From positions 95,211 through 159,210 of the forward strand of contig JBAKBP010003162.1 in the NCBI GenBank assembly GCA_037953745.1: a stretch of DNA of 64,000 nt, read 5' to 3'. Below are positions 41,039 through 52,087 of the stretch, one piece after another; the first letter of the stretch is position 1; every line of letters starts with the position of its first letter. A program made the translations under genes and the position numbers. The notes beneath the pieces are model-generated. The model had not been told where the DNA came from. It ran no database searches and saw nothing but the letters and a program-made list of their open reading frames with translations. The stretch is from Lithodes maja. Its lineage: Eukaryota; Arthropoda; Malacostraca; Decapoda; Lithodidae.

Positions 41039-41733
41039 TTAACCCGCTGAGTGCCAGGGACGTATATATACGTCCTCGCCCAAAAAAAATCGTAGCAGCG
41101 AAACTACTACACCTATGGCTTTCATATTTTTACCACATTTACCTTACCCTTTTGGCTACCCACCACAAAAATCCCAAATCCCTCCTCCCACCCACTTGCT
41201 GACTGTCGGTCCCGTCAGAAGGAAAAAAAAGGAAAATCTGTGGCGGCGAAACGACTGCACCAATCTGTTCCATATTTGTGTGACAAGTCCCTTACCCTTC
41301 TGCCTTCCCCCCACCACACCCCCAACCGCCTCCCACCACCCACTTCCAGCGTATCCGTACGAAGATAAGGAAAAAAAGGAAAATCCGTGGCGGCGAAACT
41401 ACCTTACCAATCGGCTTCATATTTGTAACATGAGTCAATTACGCTTCTACTTCCCCACACCATCCCCCAAACCACCCTCCCACCACCCTCCTACCCATAC
41501 ATTCCGATACCATAAAAGTCTCTGTAGTCTATAGTGTTTTTTCAGCTACTTTCGGGACCATCGGGGACCTGATATTCGGATTTCTGTCGAATATGGACAA
41601 GGGGAGCGGTTTGTTTACCATTATCCAACCTTTCTTTCCCAACTTGATAGATTTAGCCAAAAAAAAAAAAAAATAAAAATTCTGGCACTGGCAAAAGCAC
41701 ACCGTCAAAATTGGCTGGCACTCAGCGGGTTAA
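41039..41733. mobile_element. TTAA-bounded MITE, family 3, with three internal repeats
   Basis: The termini TTAACCCGCTGAGTGCC and GGCACTCAGCGGGTTAA are perfect inverted repeats. The interior has three ~125-bp imperfect repeats, each with GGCGGCGAAAC/CAGCGAAACT followed by TTCATATTT and C-rich stretches. A 139-codon frame across it is a low-complexity by-product. It abuts the 3' tail of the CR1 copy at TTAA 41730-41733. Confidence 0.85.
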
Positions 41734-44700
41734 GAACATAAGAACATAAGCAAATGGGAGTCTGCAGAAAGCCGATTGGCCTAAGCAAGGCAGATCCCTG
41801 TCCCACACAACCCCAATTATAGGCTCAACACTCTAATACCCTGAGGATCATCTTACCAAAACGGTTAGAGATTAACGCAGGATTACGGGGGGTCTGCAGA
41901 GCGCTGATTGGCCCAACCCTGCTGATCCCCTTCACACCCAACCCTTCTCGTCCATATGCTTATCCAATTTATCTAAAGCTCCTATCGTTTTTAATCCCAC
42001 TATAGCACTTGGTAGTCCATTCCACCCATCTACAACTCTGTTACCAAACCAATATTTGCCTATATCTTTTCTGAAACGAAATTTATCTAATTTGAAACCA
42101 TTGGTAAGAGTTCTTTCGCTATCACTGAGCTTTAGTACATTTTCATGTCCCCTTTGTTAATCCACTAACCCACTTGAACACCTATCATATCCCCTCTAAC
42201 TCTGCGTCTCTCTAACGAATGTAAGCCTAATTTCTTCAACCTTTCTTTATACGGAAGATTTCTAATATTATGGATCATTTTTGTCATTCTACGTTGTACT
42301 CTCTCCAATGAATCTATGTCCATTCTGTAATAAGGACACCAAAATTGAACAGCATAATCCATATGGGGTCTCACTAATGACAAGTAAAGTTTTAAGATAA
42401 CATCAGCAGTTCTGTTACTCACACTCCTTGAGATGAACCCGAGAATCTTGTTTGCCTTGTTTCGAACGCTTATACACTGTTGTCTAGGCTTCAAATCATT
42501 GCTAACAAACACACCTAGATCTTTCTCACAATTAGAGTTTTCTAATTCCACATTAGCTAGTTTATATTTAACATTTGTATGCATCTTCCCTATCTTTAAT
42601 ACCTTGCATTTGTCAATGTTAAACTTCATCTGCCAATTACTGACCATTCGTGTAAGGTATCTAGATCCCTTTGGAGGCACTCTATATCTCTATCTGAATC
42701 ATGTTCTCCACATTTTGGTATCGTCTGCAAATTTACTTATCCTACTAGTTATACCTAAATCAAGGTCATTTATGTATATAACAAACAACAGAGGACCTAA
42801 TACAGATCCCTGGGGGACACACTTTTGACTGCTCCCCATTCTGACTTCGTACCATTTATGCTGACTCTCTGCTTCCTACCAATTAGCCATGACCTAATCC
42901 ATCCCAACAACGCCCCACCTATTCCATGCGCCTCAACCTTTCTCATCAATCTCTCATGGGGGACTCTGTCGAAAGCTTTACTGAAATCTAAATATATTAT
43001 ATCATATGACTTGTCATTATCTACTGCTTCATATACCTCTGAGAAAAAACTAAGCAAATTAGTAAGGCAAGAACGTCCCTGAGTGAATCCATGCTGAGAA
43101 GAATTTATTAAATTAAATGTATCTAAGTGGTTTCTAATTTTACTAGCAATAATTGACTAGTAGCTTTCCTATGATTGATGTAAGACTAATGGGACGGTAA
43201 TTGGATGCTATTGATTTGTCACCTTTTTTGAAGATCGGAACTACGTTTGCAAGCTTCCAAGCTTCTGGAACTATAACTGTCTCCAATGACTTGTTAAATA
43301 AAAATGTTAATGGGTAACTTAACTCATCCCTACATTCTTTTAATACTCTAGCATATACCTCATCAGGACCAGGCGATTTATGAGGTTTCAGTCTGTCAAT
43401 TTCCTTAAGCACATCATTTCTACTTATAGTAACCGTACTTAACCTATTTTCTATACTATCGCTATATACCTTACGGACTTCTGGAAACTGTGCCAAATTT
43501 TCATTAGTGAAAACGGAAAGAAATTGACTATTTAACCCGTCCAGCCCCAGCGACGCGTCTGACGCGTCGGCGATGTATGTAACGCACAGCCCCAGAGACG
43601 CGCCTGACGCGTCACCCTAATTGCGCCGACCGTAACCTCAGGTGTAGCCACTCAAGAGGGCTCAGATTTGTATGGGAACTGTATACGTATCCCACGCAAC
43701 CGTGCCGATGGTTGAAAACTCTCAAAGTCCACGTGCGTGCGCGCGAGCAATAACCTGTTTTTTGGGATAATTGCCTTCAATTTTTTACTCTTATAAAATC
43801 CGTTTTCGGGGGCTCTGTAGGACCATTTTTTAAGCTTTTTGAGCGGTTTTTCGTGGTTTTTCCTTCATTCCTAACCCATTCGCTATTGTTTCTGGAATAA
43901 AACCATTTTTTGAAAACCGGCCGGGTTCTGGTGCGCAAACATTACAAAACTAGCCGGGGCTCCACGGGTTAATGTACTGCACATTTCTAAATCATTTTCT
44001 GTCATTTCTCCTATCGAAGTTTTAAGGGGACCAATTACATCTCTAACCTTGGATTTATATAGTTGGTAAAAAGCTTTAGGATTATTTTTTGAGTCATTGG
44101 CAACCTTAATTTCATAATTTCTTTTTTCTTTCCTAATATCCTTTTTTACCTGTCTTGATAGATTCTGATAGTAAGCAAGTAGGTGAATTTCGCCTTTTCT
44201 AATTTTTCTATATATTCCTCTCTTTTGTCCTAGAAGATCTAATAGTCTATTATTCATCCATTTGGGTTGGTTCTGTGTTGATCTAAATTTTCTTTTGGGG
44301 ATGTATTTATTTTGTGCATTGAATACTGACTTGATAAAATTATCGTATGTATCTACCAAGGTTGACGTCTCTTCCTGACTTAAGATGACAGGTGCCTGAG
44401 AAGGGGTACACTCATTTGGACACCTGGATTGACTTAATTTTTTGACCATAGGGTCCGCTAATAGGGCTCTTCTTAACCCACCATAATTGGCTTTTCTAAA
44501 GTCAGGTATTAATGTTGTATTCTCTCTGGTATTACCTTTCCATTGTATATTAAAATACACAGAATTGTGGTCACTATTTCCTAGGTGGTCCCATCTCTAC
44601 ATTATTTACCATATGTTCATTGTTACTGAAAACTAAATCGAGAATATTATTACCTAGTCGGCGTATCTATGAATTGAAATAAAAAACTATCTTGTACTAC

Positions 44701-45270
44701 CTCTATAAACTCCTCAGAATCAGAGTCTCCTATTTGATGCTGCCAATCTATATTCGGAAAATTAAAATCCCCCATAATGCACACATTGCTAAACCTTGAT
44801 GCCATTTTAATTTCCTCCCATAATGACGTTCCGTCATTTCTACTCATATTTGGCGGTCTATACATAACTCCAATAACTATGGTCTCACTACCTTCGTTAA
44901 CCTCTACCCAAACACTTTCATTATCGTTATTTAGTCTAATACCTGATTTAATGCAGCTTTTTAATGTACTCCCGACAAACACTGCTATACCGCCACCCCT
45001 CTTACTTGTTCGGTCATATTTAAACAAACTATATCCTGGTATATCAAATTCTGCTAAAAAATGCCTGGTTTCTGTATTAATCCACGTTTCAGTTAGTGCT
45101 ATTATGTCTATATTTTCTTTGCTAACATGGGCTCTAAGTTCGTTCATTTTGTTACATAGACTCCTACAGTTTGTGTAATATACTCTCAATTTACTTCTTT
45201 TCTTTATACCTAATTTACCTTTGTTTTTAGCGACATTTCCATCTTCCGTTGCACCATCACTACTATCATT
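41734..45270 (-). pseudogene. CR1-like LINE, ORF2 with many frame breaks
   Basis: The minus strand encodes a nearly full ORF2. The endonuclease (45270-44560) has YYTNCRSLCNKMNELR, ALTETWINTETR and GDFNFPNIDW. A spacer follows, then reverse-transcriptase blocks: KSPGPDEVYARVLKE and NYRPISLTSIIGKL (43496-43143), SKAFDRVPHERLMRKVEAHG (43057-42797), and VFVSNDLKPRQQC (42680-42165). The frame shifts between these pieces and is split by a MITE at 43532-43972. The 3' end at 41734 carries the GAACATAA octamers. It belongs to the same family as 28682 and 37078, and this is the longest copy in the window. Confidence 0.85.
43532..43972. mobile_element. TTAA-bounded MITE, family 4, in the CR1-like LINE
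   Basis: TTAACCCGTCCAGCCCCAGC left and GGGGCTCCACGGGTTAA right. The left side holds a 44-bp tandem duplication with GACGCGTC palindromes (CGACGCGTCTGACGCGTC). It interrupts LINE coding sequence that resumes on both sides. Confidence 0.85.
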
Positions 45271-45775
45271 TGCATGAATATGAATTCAAGTTGTGTTATG
45301 AATAATATTGATATTAACATAAAAAATGATGTGGAATATATGCAAAGGATATATGATGACAAATAATAATATACAGATTGATATCCAACATGAAATATAA
45401 ATAAATACAAGATATAAATTAAATAGAATATACACTCCATACACTCCTGTTAACTTCCTGTAGACTCGCGTTCATCTCGTGTAAACTCATGTAAACTCCT
45501 GTGACACTCGTGTAGACTCCTGTAGACTCTCACTATTCATACTCTGGAATGTGACCGTTATTTTTCAAATTTCGGCGGTGCGTGTTGGGGTCGTGTTACA
45601 CTCGCGGATAATCCTGTGAACTCGTATAAACTAGTGTTATATTAGTGTTATATGCGTGTTTACTCGCATCAGATGCTACTCGCGTTGGGTTCGGGCTCCA
45701 TCATGGTGAGTATGCGGCGAGTGTGACTCGCGTTGGCCTCGCGCTCTGACTCGCCAATGTGTGAACCTTGCATAA

Positions 45776-46186
45776 AGCTTTTTTGGTAAAAATTGAAGGT
45801 AGCATTCAAGGAGACTACTGGCAGGACTCTTCTTCTTACCTCTGACCGGGTATAGGCTATCCTAGTTTACTAGCCTATACCCCTTTGAAAGGACATTAGC
45901 CTAACCTAACAACCTTATCTAACCTAACTTAGTATTATAGGTAGGGGCTGCTGCCCCCCCCCCCCCTGCTTTGACTTAGATTTTTGGTGTATTTGTCTGT
46001 GAAGTGGGTATTTTTCAGTTTGTTGATAACGAAAATCCTCCATGCGGACAATAGGCCTATGGATAAAAATATGGCAAATCTATTGGTGCCTATTTTCCCT
46101 AATAAATTGTTCCTCATAACGTTGCACAGCACTAGTGTCCTTGAATATTATCAAATTGAACAGACCCCGGACAGCCTTTTTACTAG
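45776..46186. repeat. Copy of the dispersed repeat at 4830-5250
   Basis: GGTAGCATTCAAGGAGACTA, CTGACCGGGTATAGGCTATC, GAAAGGACATTAGCCTAACC and ATGGCAAATCTATTGGTGCC match the 4838-5160 segment. A C-run replaces the hairpin near 45952. Confidence 0.7.
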
Positions 46187-46808
46187 TTAATCCGGGAACT
46201 GCGGGGAGACTCTTAAGAGTTCCCCCGGCGGACTGCGGGGAGACTCTTAAAGAGTCAGAGACAAAAAAAATCAACTTTTGACATCGAAATTTTTTGTTTT
46301 TTTTTTTTTTTTTTTGTGGCCCCTGGGCCATGCAAAATCTCAGTCCTCTACCTCCCCTCCTTCCCCACTTTCCTCCTCTCCTTCAGTTATCACCTATTTT
46401 CCCTGTTATTCCCTTATTCTGAGGTATATTTTCGTGCTAACATTAGAAATCCGGTTGCAGGGTGTGGTCATCACTGATAGCAAGCGAATGCAAGAGAGAG
46501 AGTATCGATCGACTGTGTCTCAGTGGCCTTGGGGGAAATTGGTGGGAAAGCAGTTTGCCTCACCCATACATTATACAACTCGCGGGCTATATCTCCGATT
46601 TTGACCATCCAAACTCTGTTTTCACTAGTTTTATTGTTTCAGGTTAATACCTTTATAATCAACCCATAATAGGCGCATATGGATAAGTATTAATGCTATT
46701 AATGGTACAATGAATATTTTAGTGACGGAAACACCTCAAATACACCTCTTAAATACATGCGCACAGGGAGAGGTGTCTAATTACCCCCATGCGCACTTCA
46801 GAGGTTAA
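46187..46808. mobile_element. TTAA-bounded MITE, family 2 (622 bp)
   Basis: TTAATCCGGGAACTGCGGGG left and GCGCACTTCAGAGGTTAA right. It has the same orientation and body as 15834-16442, including GGCCCCTGGGCCATGC and the GATCGACTGTGTCTCAGTGG segment. Confidence 0.85.
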
Positions 46809-46850
46809 TTTTAGTTTTTTGCTTATTTTTTCTTTGATATGCAGTGTTGT

Positions 46851-47313
46851 TTAACCCTCTCACCACGGAAGGGCTCTTGAACGCCCATAAAAAAAGCATA
46901 TAACAGGTACCCGGAAGGGCTCTTGAACACCCAGTGGTTGAAAGCCTGTGAGCTTCGTGTGCGAGGCGCCGGTCCGACGCATGTAAAAAACGGCCGGCTG
47001 GACCGACGCCCCGCATCTCTGGCCACAAGAAGGAGAGCGTCGCTTGTTCGTGTGTGCCTGTATGTTAAGTAGTGTAAAGTGGCTGTTTTTGCCATAAAGT
47101 TATCTCCCAATGAAATCATCACAACTCAACCAGTTGACTTAGAGAGCTCTACTTAACGCCATTCTACAGGTAAATAACACAGCTACGCTTGGGGATATGC
47201 GGGAAGCAGTCAGATTAACAAATATACGGTAGCCTAGCCTAGACGTTTTTCGGCCAAAACACCCGGGTTTCGGGGAATATATATATAATACATAGCCGGG
47301 GCTGGAGGGTTAA
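46851..47313. mobile_element. TTAA-bounded MITE, family 1 (463 bp)
   Basis: TTAACCCTCTCACCACGG left and GGGGCTGGAGGGTTAA right. The GGAAGGGCTCTTGAACGCCC doublet is at the left and CTCTACTTAACGCCATTC near 47148. Only 42 bp separate it from the family 2 MITE. Confidence 0.85.
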
Positions 47314-47370
47314 TAGGCTACCGAGGACCATCACATTTTAGTATTTTCAACATTAGCCTAACCTAACCGA

Positions 47371-47475
47371 CAGTCTAAACCCAGCTCACGTTCCCTGTTT
47401 ATGGGTGCGCGATGGTCTAAACCCAGCTCACGTTCCCTGTGTTATGGGTGAACAATCCAACAGTTTCTCGTAATT
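47371..47475 (-). pseudogene. 28S rRNA-derived fragment, partly duplicated
   Basis: GTCTAAACCCAGCTCACGTT followed by CCCTG..TTATGGGTG occurs at 47374 and again at 47414; the second copy runs on into AACAATCCAAC. This is the complement of the highly conserved large-subunit rRNA segment GGGAACGTGAGCTGGGTTTAGAC and its upstream GATTGTTCACCCAC. The similarity fades beyond about 47475. It is not an rRNA gene, only a small captured piece. Confidence 0.75.
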
Positions 47476-48330
47476 CACTTAGTGATTTTGCGACAGTAAT
47501 TACATGTAGGCCTACACCAACAAAGTATCGTTCATGAAAGTGATAAAACACTGATCATCATCGATGGGGCCCGTAACTGGTTGGTCATAAACATACGAAA
47601 ATCCTTTGCATCTGATTTATCGATCCTCAATGGAAAAATATGATGCTGCTATCACCGTGCTAGGCTGTCAGTTCAGGATAGGTAAATAGGATTATAGGCC
47701 CTAGGCCTATTAAAGTTCAACAACACTGCAGCGCTATTAGGCTAGAAACAATGGTAACATTCTATCAATGGCTCTAGCCTACATCGATTTTAGCATAGAT
47801 TAGTTTTTAATTCCCTAGTTTTCCTTCATATTTCATGTATTGTGATAGGGTAAAACACCGATATAGTTAGGCTAGGCCTAGCCTAAGTACCGTTGGTGGT
47901 AAATATTTACCTATGTTCCCGTTAAAATATCCTTGAGTAACCTACAGTAACACCCCAATTTTCCGGCACTCTGGGGGATTTGAAACCTCCGGAAAATTGA
48001 AAAGTCCGGTTAGTTGAACATTACTCATATAAATGCCCATAAACCCCAAGAAAATACCCCCTAATGGCTATCTATTATCAGCCTTAATATAATAAACAAA
48101 CACGCATTACTATACCATTTTAATAGTAATTTTCTCAATTCGCCAATTTATAAGTAGGCTACAGTAGAAGTTGGAAAAGGCCTCCAGCTGTTGTTATCGG
48201 CGGCGTAATGCGTATTGTCGTATGCGAAGGCTAGGCCTTATCGGGAGGGAGAGTTCTGCAGCACATTCAAAGTTTTGACAGTAGCAAAACAAAACTCTAA
48301 TATCAAACTGTTTTTGTTCTTTTTAGTTTC
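47476..48330. other. AT-rich stretch, fragments of dispersed repeats
   Basis: The 47495-47585 segment (CACCAACAAAGTATCGTTCA, GATCATCATCGATGGGGCCC) is the complement of 6090-6180. A pogo-like terminal phrase (CCCCAATTTTCCGGCAC) lies near 47952 without a partner. No gene recognised. Confidence 0.4.
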
Positions 48331-48563
48331 TTAACCCTCTCACATCCTTATGACGCAGAGGTTGCCAGATTAGCAATAATAAATAGTGTTCTCTCACACT
48401 TAAAATTACCTCCAAAATTAGTTTTCTGCCCACAGCTAACTCAAAGACAACTGCAGAGGTTGAAGTAACTAGACTAAAGGTTTCTAAATACCCCTGATGG
48501 TAACAAAGGCTTTAAAGTATCCCTAATAGGCTCAAAATTGCGTCAAGAACGTGAGAGGGTTAA
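48331..48563. mobile_element. TTAA-bounded mini-MITE (233 bp)
   Basis: TTAACCCTCTCACATCCTTA left and GAACGTGAGAGGGTTAA right, with TGACGCAG/TGCGTCA slightly inside. It is shorter than the other families and lacks their interior boxes. Confidence 0.75.
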
Positions 48564-49061
48564 GTTTCTCACTTGATATTTAAAACTTATTTATGAGGTG
48601 GATGCTTTGGGAGAGGCAGCAAGGGGTGGATGCTTGCCACTCTTCCACAGTTGTAGAAGTGGATGATGTTGCATCATCCACCTCTCTCCATTCGTTTGGA
48701 TATTTGTATTTTTTGTTCCAAGCTCAGAACCACTCTTTTGTACTTCTTGTCACTATTGGCTTTCACTTTGTCTGACTTTGCCTTAACCCATGGGATCCGG
48801 AGGGCCTCATGAATTTTGGGTATTTATCAAGGAAACCGGCCACAAATTTTCCTGGAAATTTGGAAGTCACCCATCGAATGAACATAACTACAGTACTTCA
48901 TGTTTCAACCTTCGGTAAACCCTATCTAGAAAGCGGTAACATGTCTTCCTACCTTTAAAATGTCAAGACTCTCCTATAGACAGCGCAGGTTTTTTTTCAG
49001 CCATTTTTATGTGGCCTCGGGAGCTCTTTTTCCCTTAGGTTACGTGTTTTTGTTAGTTTGT

Positions 49062-49467
49062 TGTTGTTGCTGTTCCCCAAGCTGCCTGGCCGAACAGCCC
49101 CAAGGCCCCGAGCAAGGCCAAGGCCATAACCAAGCGCCCCCACAGAACCCTCCCTGCCGACCACAATAAAGCCTGGGTGACCGAAGCCACTCCATGGCGG
49201 GGAGCTGGGGAGGGTGAGGAAACGCCCGGGAAACCAAAGCCCCACCCAGGGCCCTGTGCCCCTCAGCAATTATGAAGAGAAAGTTGAGGGGCAAGGAAAA
49301 ATGTGACGCTTTGGCTTCCAATCTTGGTAGATTGGGAGGTCAATCCACGGAAGAGACGCCGTCACTTGAGATCTAGAAAATATATAAGTAAAAGGAACAG
49401 TCAGAGTAAGCTATGGGTATGGCAGAGATCACTCAGTTCTCACTCTGATAGACCAGCCCATCACCAG
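49062..49467 (-). mobile_element. SINE-like retroposon with 12-bp duplication
   Basis: A full-length copy of the family described at 17379. TTGTTAGTTTGT flanks it at 49050-49061 and 49468-49479. Confidence 0.82.
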
Positions 49468-49496
49468 TTGTTAGTTTGTGGTTTAGTTAGGTTAGG

Positions 49497-49830
49497 TTAA
49501 CTTTCGCCAAATATTGGCTCGGGTTTTGCACATTTCTGGTTTTATGGGTTTAAAAAACATGAAACCCCGAGCCAACTTTCGAAATTCAATTACACACTTT
49601 TTTTTTTTCTTTTGCAAAATGAAAAAACCCGAGCCAACTTTCGCCAAAACTTGGGCTCGGATTTTTCCATTTTAATTTTTTTTTAAATTTTCAATATTTT
49701 AAATTCAGAGTTCTTCCAATATTACCCCTTATTTTTTACTTTTACCCCTCAATTTCCTTGTATTTCATAGCCCTCCCTACTATCGGGGCCCGTATCCTAA
49801 GATTGTTGGATGATGGGGAAAAATTCCGGA
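49497..49830. repeat. TTGGCTCGGG array and associated block
   Basis: TTTCGCCAAATATTGGCTCG and AACCCCGAGCCAACTTTCG face each other, followed by AAAACCCGAGCCAACTTTCG and then TTCATAGCCCTCCCTACTAT and CTAAGATTGTTGGATGATGG. The layout is the same as at 35530-35785. Confidence 0.75.
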
Positions 49831-49838
49831 GATTCTAA

Positions 49839-50326
49839 TTAACCCTTAATTAGCGGCGAGCAACATAAGTAGAGTTAAATAAAGCTGGACTATGTGGCGG
49901 TGCTCGACATATATCGTGTGGCAATTTCAGCACATAATGTTGCTGAGAGAGAGAGACAAGTGGTGGCAGGAGAGTAGCGAGCGTATGACTGCTCCAGACC
50001 ACCGCGGCGAACCTACTGACACGAATCCCACCTCCTCCCTCCCTCTCTCACTCGCTATATACGGAATTGTATGGGGAAAGTGCCTAATTACATGCTTTTT
50101 GCACTCGCGTTGCACGGTTATTGCAAGAAAACTAGCCATCATAAAAGGATCGTTATGGTGTCATTCGAAAGCTCTGTTTATGCCCTTTCAGGGATAGATA
50201 CTTGTTTTACTTTCTGGGTCTTATTTAGGCATGAAAATGATCACGTAAACAGCCCTATTTTGGCTAAAAACACCCCGCTGGGCGGTACATATAAATAAAC
50301 CGCATAGGCCGCTCGTAAGGTGTTAA
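49839..50326. mobile_element. Probable TTAA-bounded MITE (488 bp)
   Basis: TTAACCCTTAATTAGCGGCG left and GGCCGCTCGTAAGGTGTTAA right are imperfect inverted repeats. The interior is not similar to family 1 in sequence, although the length is the same. Confidence 0.55.
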
Positions 50327-50705
50327 TGACAACCACTGTATAATGACGAAAACTAGCTAAAACCAAAAAAAAAAAACATCACAAAATGAAAGTTGGCCAG
50401 TTTCCTTGATATTTTCCAAATTTTGGTATAGTCAAACTTCATAATTCAGTAGCTACTGATTGAGACCACCTAGAGCAGTCCATGATTTTGCAAATTGTAG
50501 AACTTTTTGTTGTCTGTAGAATGCCGTAGAGATGACGTCGCTACAACGCGTGGTTGCCGAGTTCTAATTATTATAGCGGCGATTTTTAGCCGCGCATTTT
50601 GCCTCCTATGAGGCCTCCCGGATTCCGAGGGTTAATCTTCGGCATGATAGCGATGAATCGAGTATAATATGTCCAATATGAGAATGTTTGTAGCCTATGT
50701 AAGTA

Positions 50706-51018
50706 GTTATATTTATCAACGACTTACCTGAAGTTATAACTAATGGAAGTGAGGTATACGTGTATGCGGATGACACTAAGCTGTATAGAAGAGGGAGGAG
50801 TAAGGAAGATGTGGGTTTGCTTCAAGGAGATGTGGAGGGCATGAAGGGATGGTCTGAGCATTGGTTAATGCCTTTTCATCCAAAAAAATGCAAGTACATG
50901 CGGATTGGGACAAGCAAGATAGACAAGGTAGGATACAGTATGTATGAAGCGATGGAGGAAGTGAATGCAGAAAAGGATATAGGAGTAGTGATAGACAATA
51001 AGTTAAATTTCTCAGAAT
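50706..51018 (+). pseudogene. LINE fragment (same family as 57420-59250)
   Basis: Encodes VIFINDLPEVITNGSEVYVY, the catalytic YADDTKLYRRGRSKEDVG and WLMPFHPKKCKYM up to VVIDNKLNFSE, then stops matching. It keeps eight codons (NAEKDIGV region) missing from the longer copy. Both ends are truncated. Confidence 0.8.
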
Positions 51019-51293
51019 TTTTTTTTGTTACGATGCGTGATCTTGGAGGTGTTTTTCACTCCCGCAGTGCTTTTTAGTAATTTGATATCTTCTACATAAT
51101 TTCTAAGAGCTGTGGGGGTCTGGTGGCGGCAGGTTAGGGTGGTGACAATATTGTCGTCGGAGGAGGCGGGTGAGTCACAAGTGTTAGATAAAATTTGATA
51201 TATCATATGGATCTGACTTCTATGGGAAAATTGGCTTTCTGCAGACTCTCATATCTGTAATCTTATTTTACCCATACATATTCTCCTTTTCAG

Positions 51294-51357
51294 TCTACCA
51301 GCAAGAAGAAGACCAGGAAGCTACGCGGTCATGTGAGCCATGGTCATGGTCGCGTTG
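51294..51357 (+). CDS. RpL27A: 60S ribosomal protein L27a (uL15), exon encoding residues ~2-22
   Basis: uL15 is a core protein of the large cytosolic ribosomal subunit. This 64-bp exon encodes STSKKKTRKLRGHVSHGHGR followed by V and the first base of a Gly codon. That is the conserved N-terminus of the family directly after the initiator Met. It is preceded by a pyrimidine-rich tract and CAG (51291-51293) and followed by GTGAGT from 51358. The initiator ATG should be in an upstream exon, as is common in ribosomal protein genes. I could not identify it. The next exon is 10.2 kb downstream in matching phase. Confidence 0.95.
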
Positions 51358-51389
51358 GTGAGTACAGTACAATAGTTCTCTTTTGGTAA

Positions 51390-51450
51390 ATGTCTTCTCA
51401 ATTAGAAGCCCCACACACAAGCTTCTTGTGGTCACCACCAGTCTGAAAAT
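51390..51450. repeat. Left member of a long-distance inverted repeat
   Basis: TCAATTAGAAGCCCCACACA, CAAGCTTCTTGTGGTCACCA. The complement lies at about 56297-56350 (TGGTGGTCACCCCAAGAAGC, TTGTGTGTGGGGCTTCTAAT). They could be the ends of a ~4.95-kb element, but no target duplication is visible. Confidence 0.5.
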
Positions 51451-52087
51451 TGTCGCATTGTCGAAGGACCCTAGGACAAGTGGTAATTTATCTGGCAACT
51501 CGACAATATAACCAGCTTCGTTTAAAAGACTCCATTCACAAATGGTATTTTTTTTATAGTAATATATCTATTTATGCACACAATTAATATATGTAAATAT
51601 ATCTAAAATCATTACACATGGCAATTTTTTTTTTTGAGAATCCACAAATTGCTTGCAAAGTAGGAATGTTAACTTGCTAAGCGCCCAATCCTTATAGAAG
51701 TAGTATATATAATACACATGTTATAGTAGAATTGTTTACAGTGGAATAAGGTACTGTCAGTAAGGTTAACTATTGTTAAAACTCACTGAAAATAGATGCA
51801 GATATAAATAGATGAGAAAATGAAGCAGCACCTCATCACTGATCACTGGCCGGCGTAGGATACACCCTCTAAAACAAACTCACACGTGCGAGCAACCCAT
51901 TATAATTTTTGTTACCAAAAACTATAATACATAGCATCAATTAATAGAGCATACTATTTAGATGAAAATATAATCATGCTTTTCGTGATACAGTAATAAA
52001 GTGTAAGGGAATGGCGAAATCGAGACGGCCAAATTAAGAAGTCCTGTTTAAGTGTAGAGGTTTTCGTACCGTAACAGCAGTAAAGAT

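Larger units (their letters stand above)
40702..45772. mobile_element. PIF/Harbinger-like element expanded by nested insertions
   Basis: Terminal inverted repeats of ~45 bp start TGCAAGGTTCACACATTGGC and end with the complement. TAA occurs at 40699-40701 and 45773-45775, the 3-bp duplication expected of PIF/Harbinger. Subterminal arrays of GTAGACTCGCGT/GTAGACTCCTGT lie at 40915-40955 and 45465-45530. Removing the MITE and the CR1 copy leaves roughly a 0.9-kb non-autonomous element. No Harbinger nuclease or Myb-like protein is seen. Confidence 0.8.
48783..50635. mobile_element. TTAA-bounded composite element (1.85 kb)
   Basis: TTAACCCATGGGATCCGGAG left and CCGGATTCCGAGGGTTAA right. Both ends contain a GGAGGCCTCAT-type box close to the terminus, as at the left end of the piggyBac-like copies. 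It is filled by a SINE-like copy (49062-49467), a TTGGCTCGGG array and a further TTAA MITE (49839-50326). Without them it would be close to 500 bp. The pairing of these two ends is inferred. Confidence 0.55.

Noticed and set aside
41115..41534. 139-codon Pro-rich open frame
   Set aside because: It spans the three C-rich internal repeats of a TTAA MITE; composition explains the lack of stops and no domain is recognisable.
45680..45715. ATG followed directly by GTGAGT (CTCCATCATGGTGAGT), a possible RpL27A first exon
   Set aside because: It lies inside the right terminal inverted repeat of the Harbinger-like element, and the mirrored left end carries related sequence. It is therefore transposon DNA and only fortuitously splice-like.
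47371..47475. A functional rRNA gene
   Set aside because: Only about 100 bp resembling 28S rRNA is present, partly duplicated and diverging quickly on one side.
50323..50640. Treating 48783-50635 as three unrelated TTAA fragments
   Set aside because: The outer ends share inverted GGAGGCCTCAT-type sequence, so one interrupted element is the simpler reading, though kept at moderate confidence.
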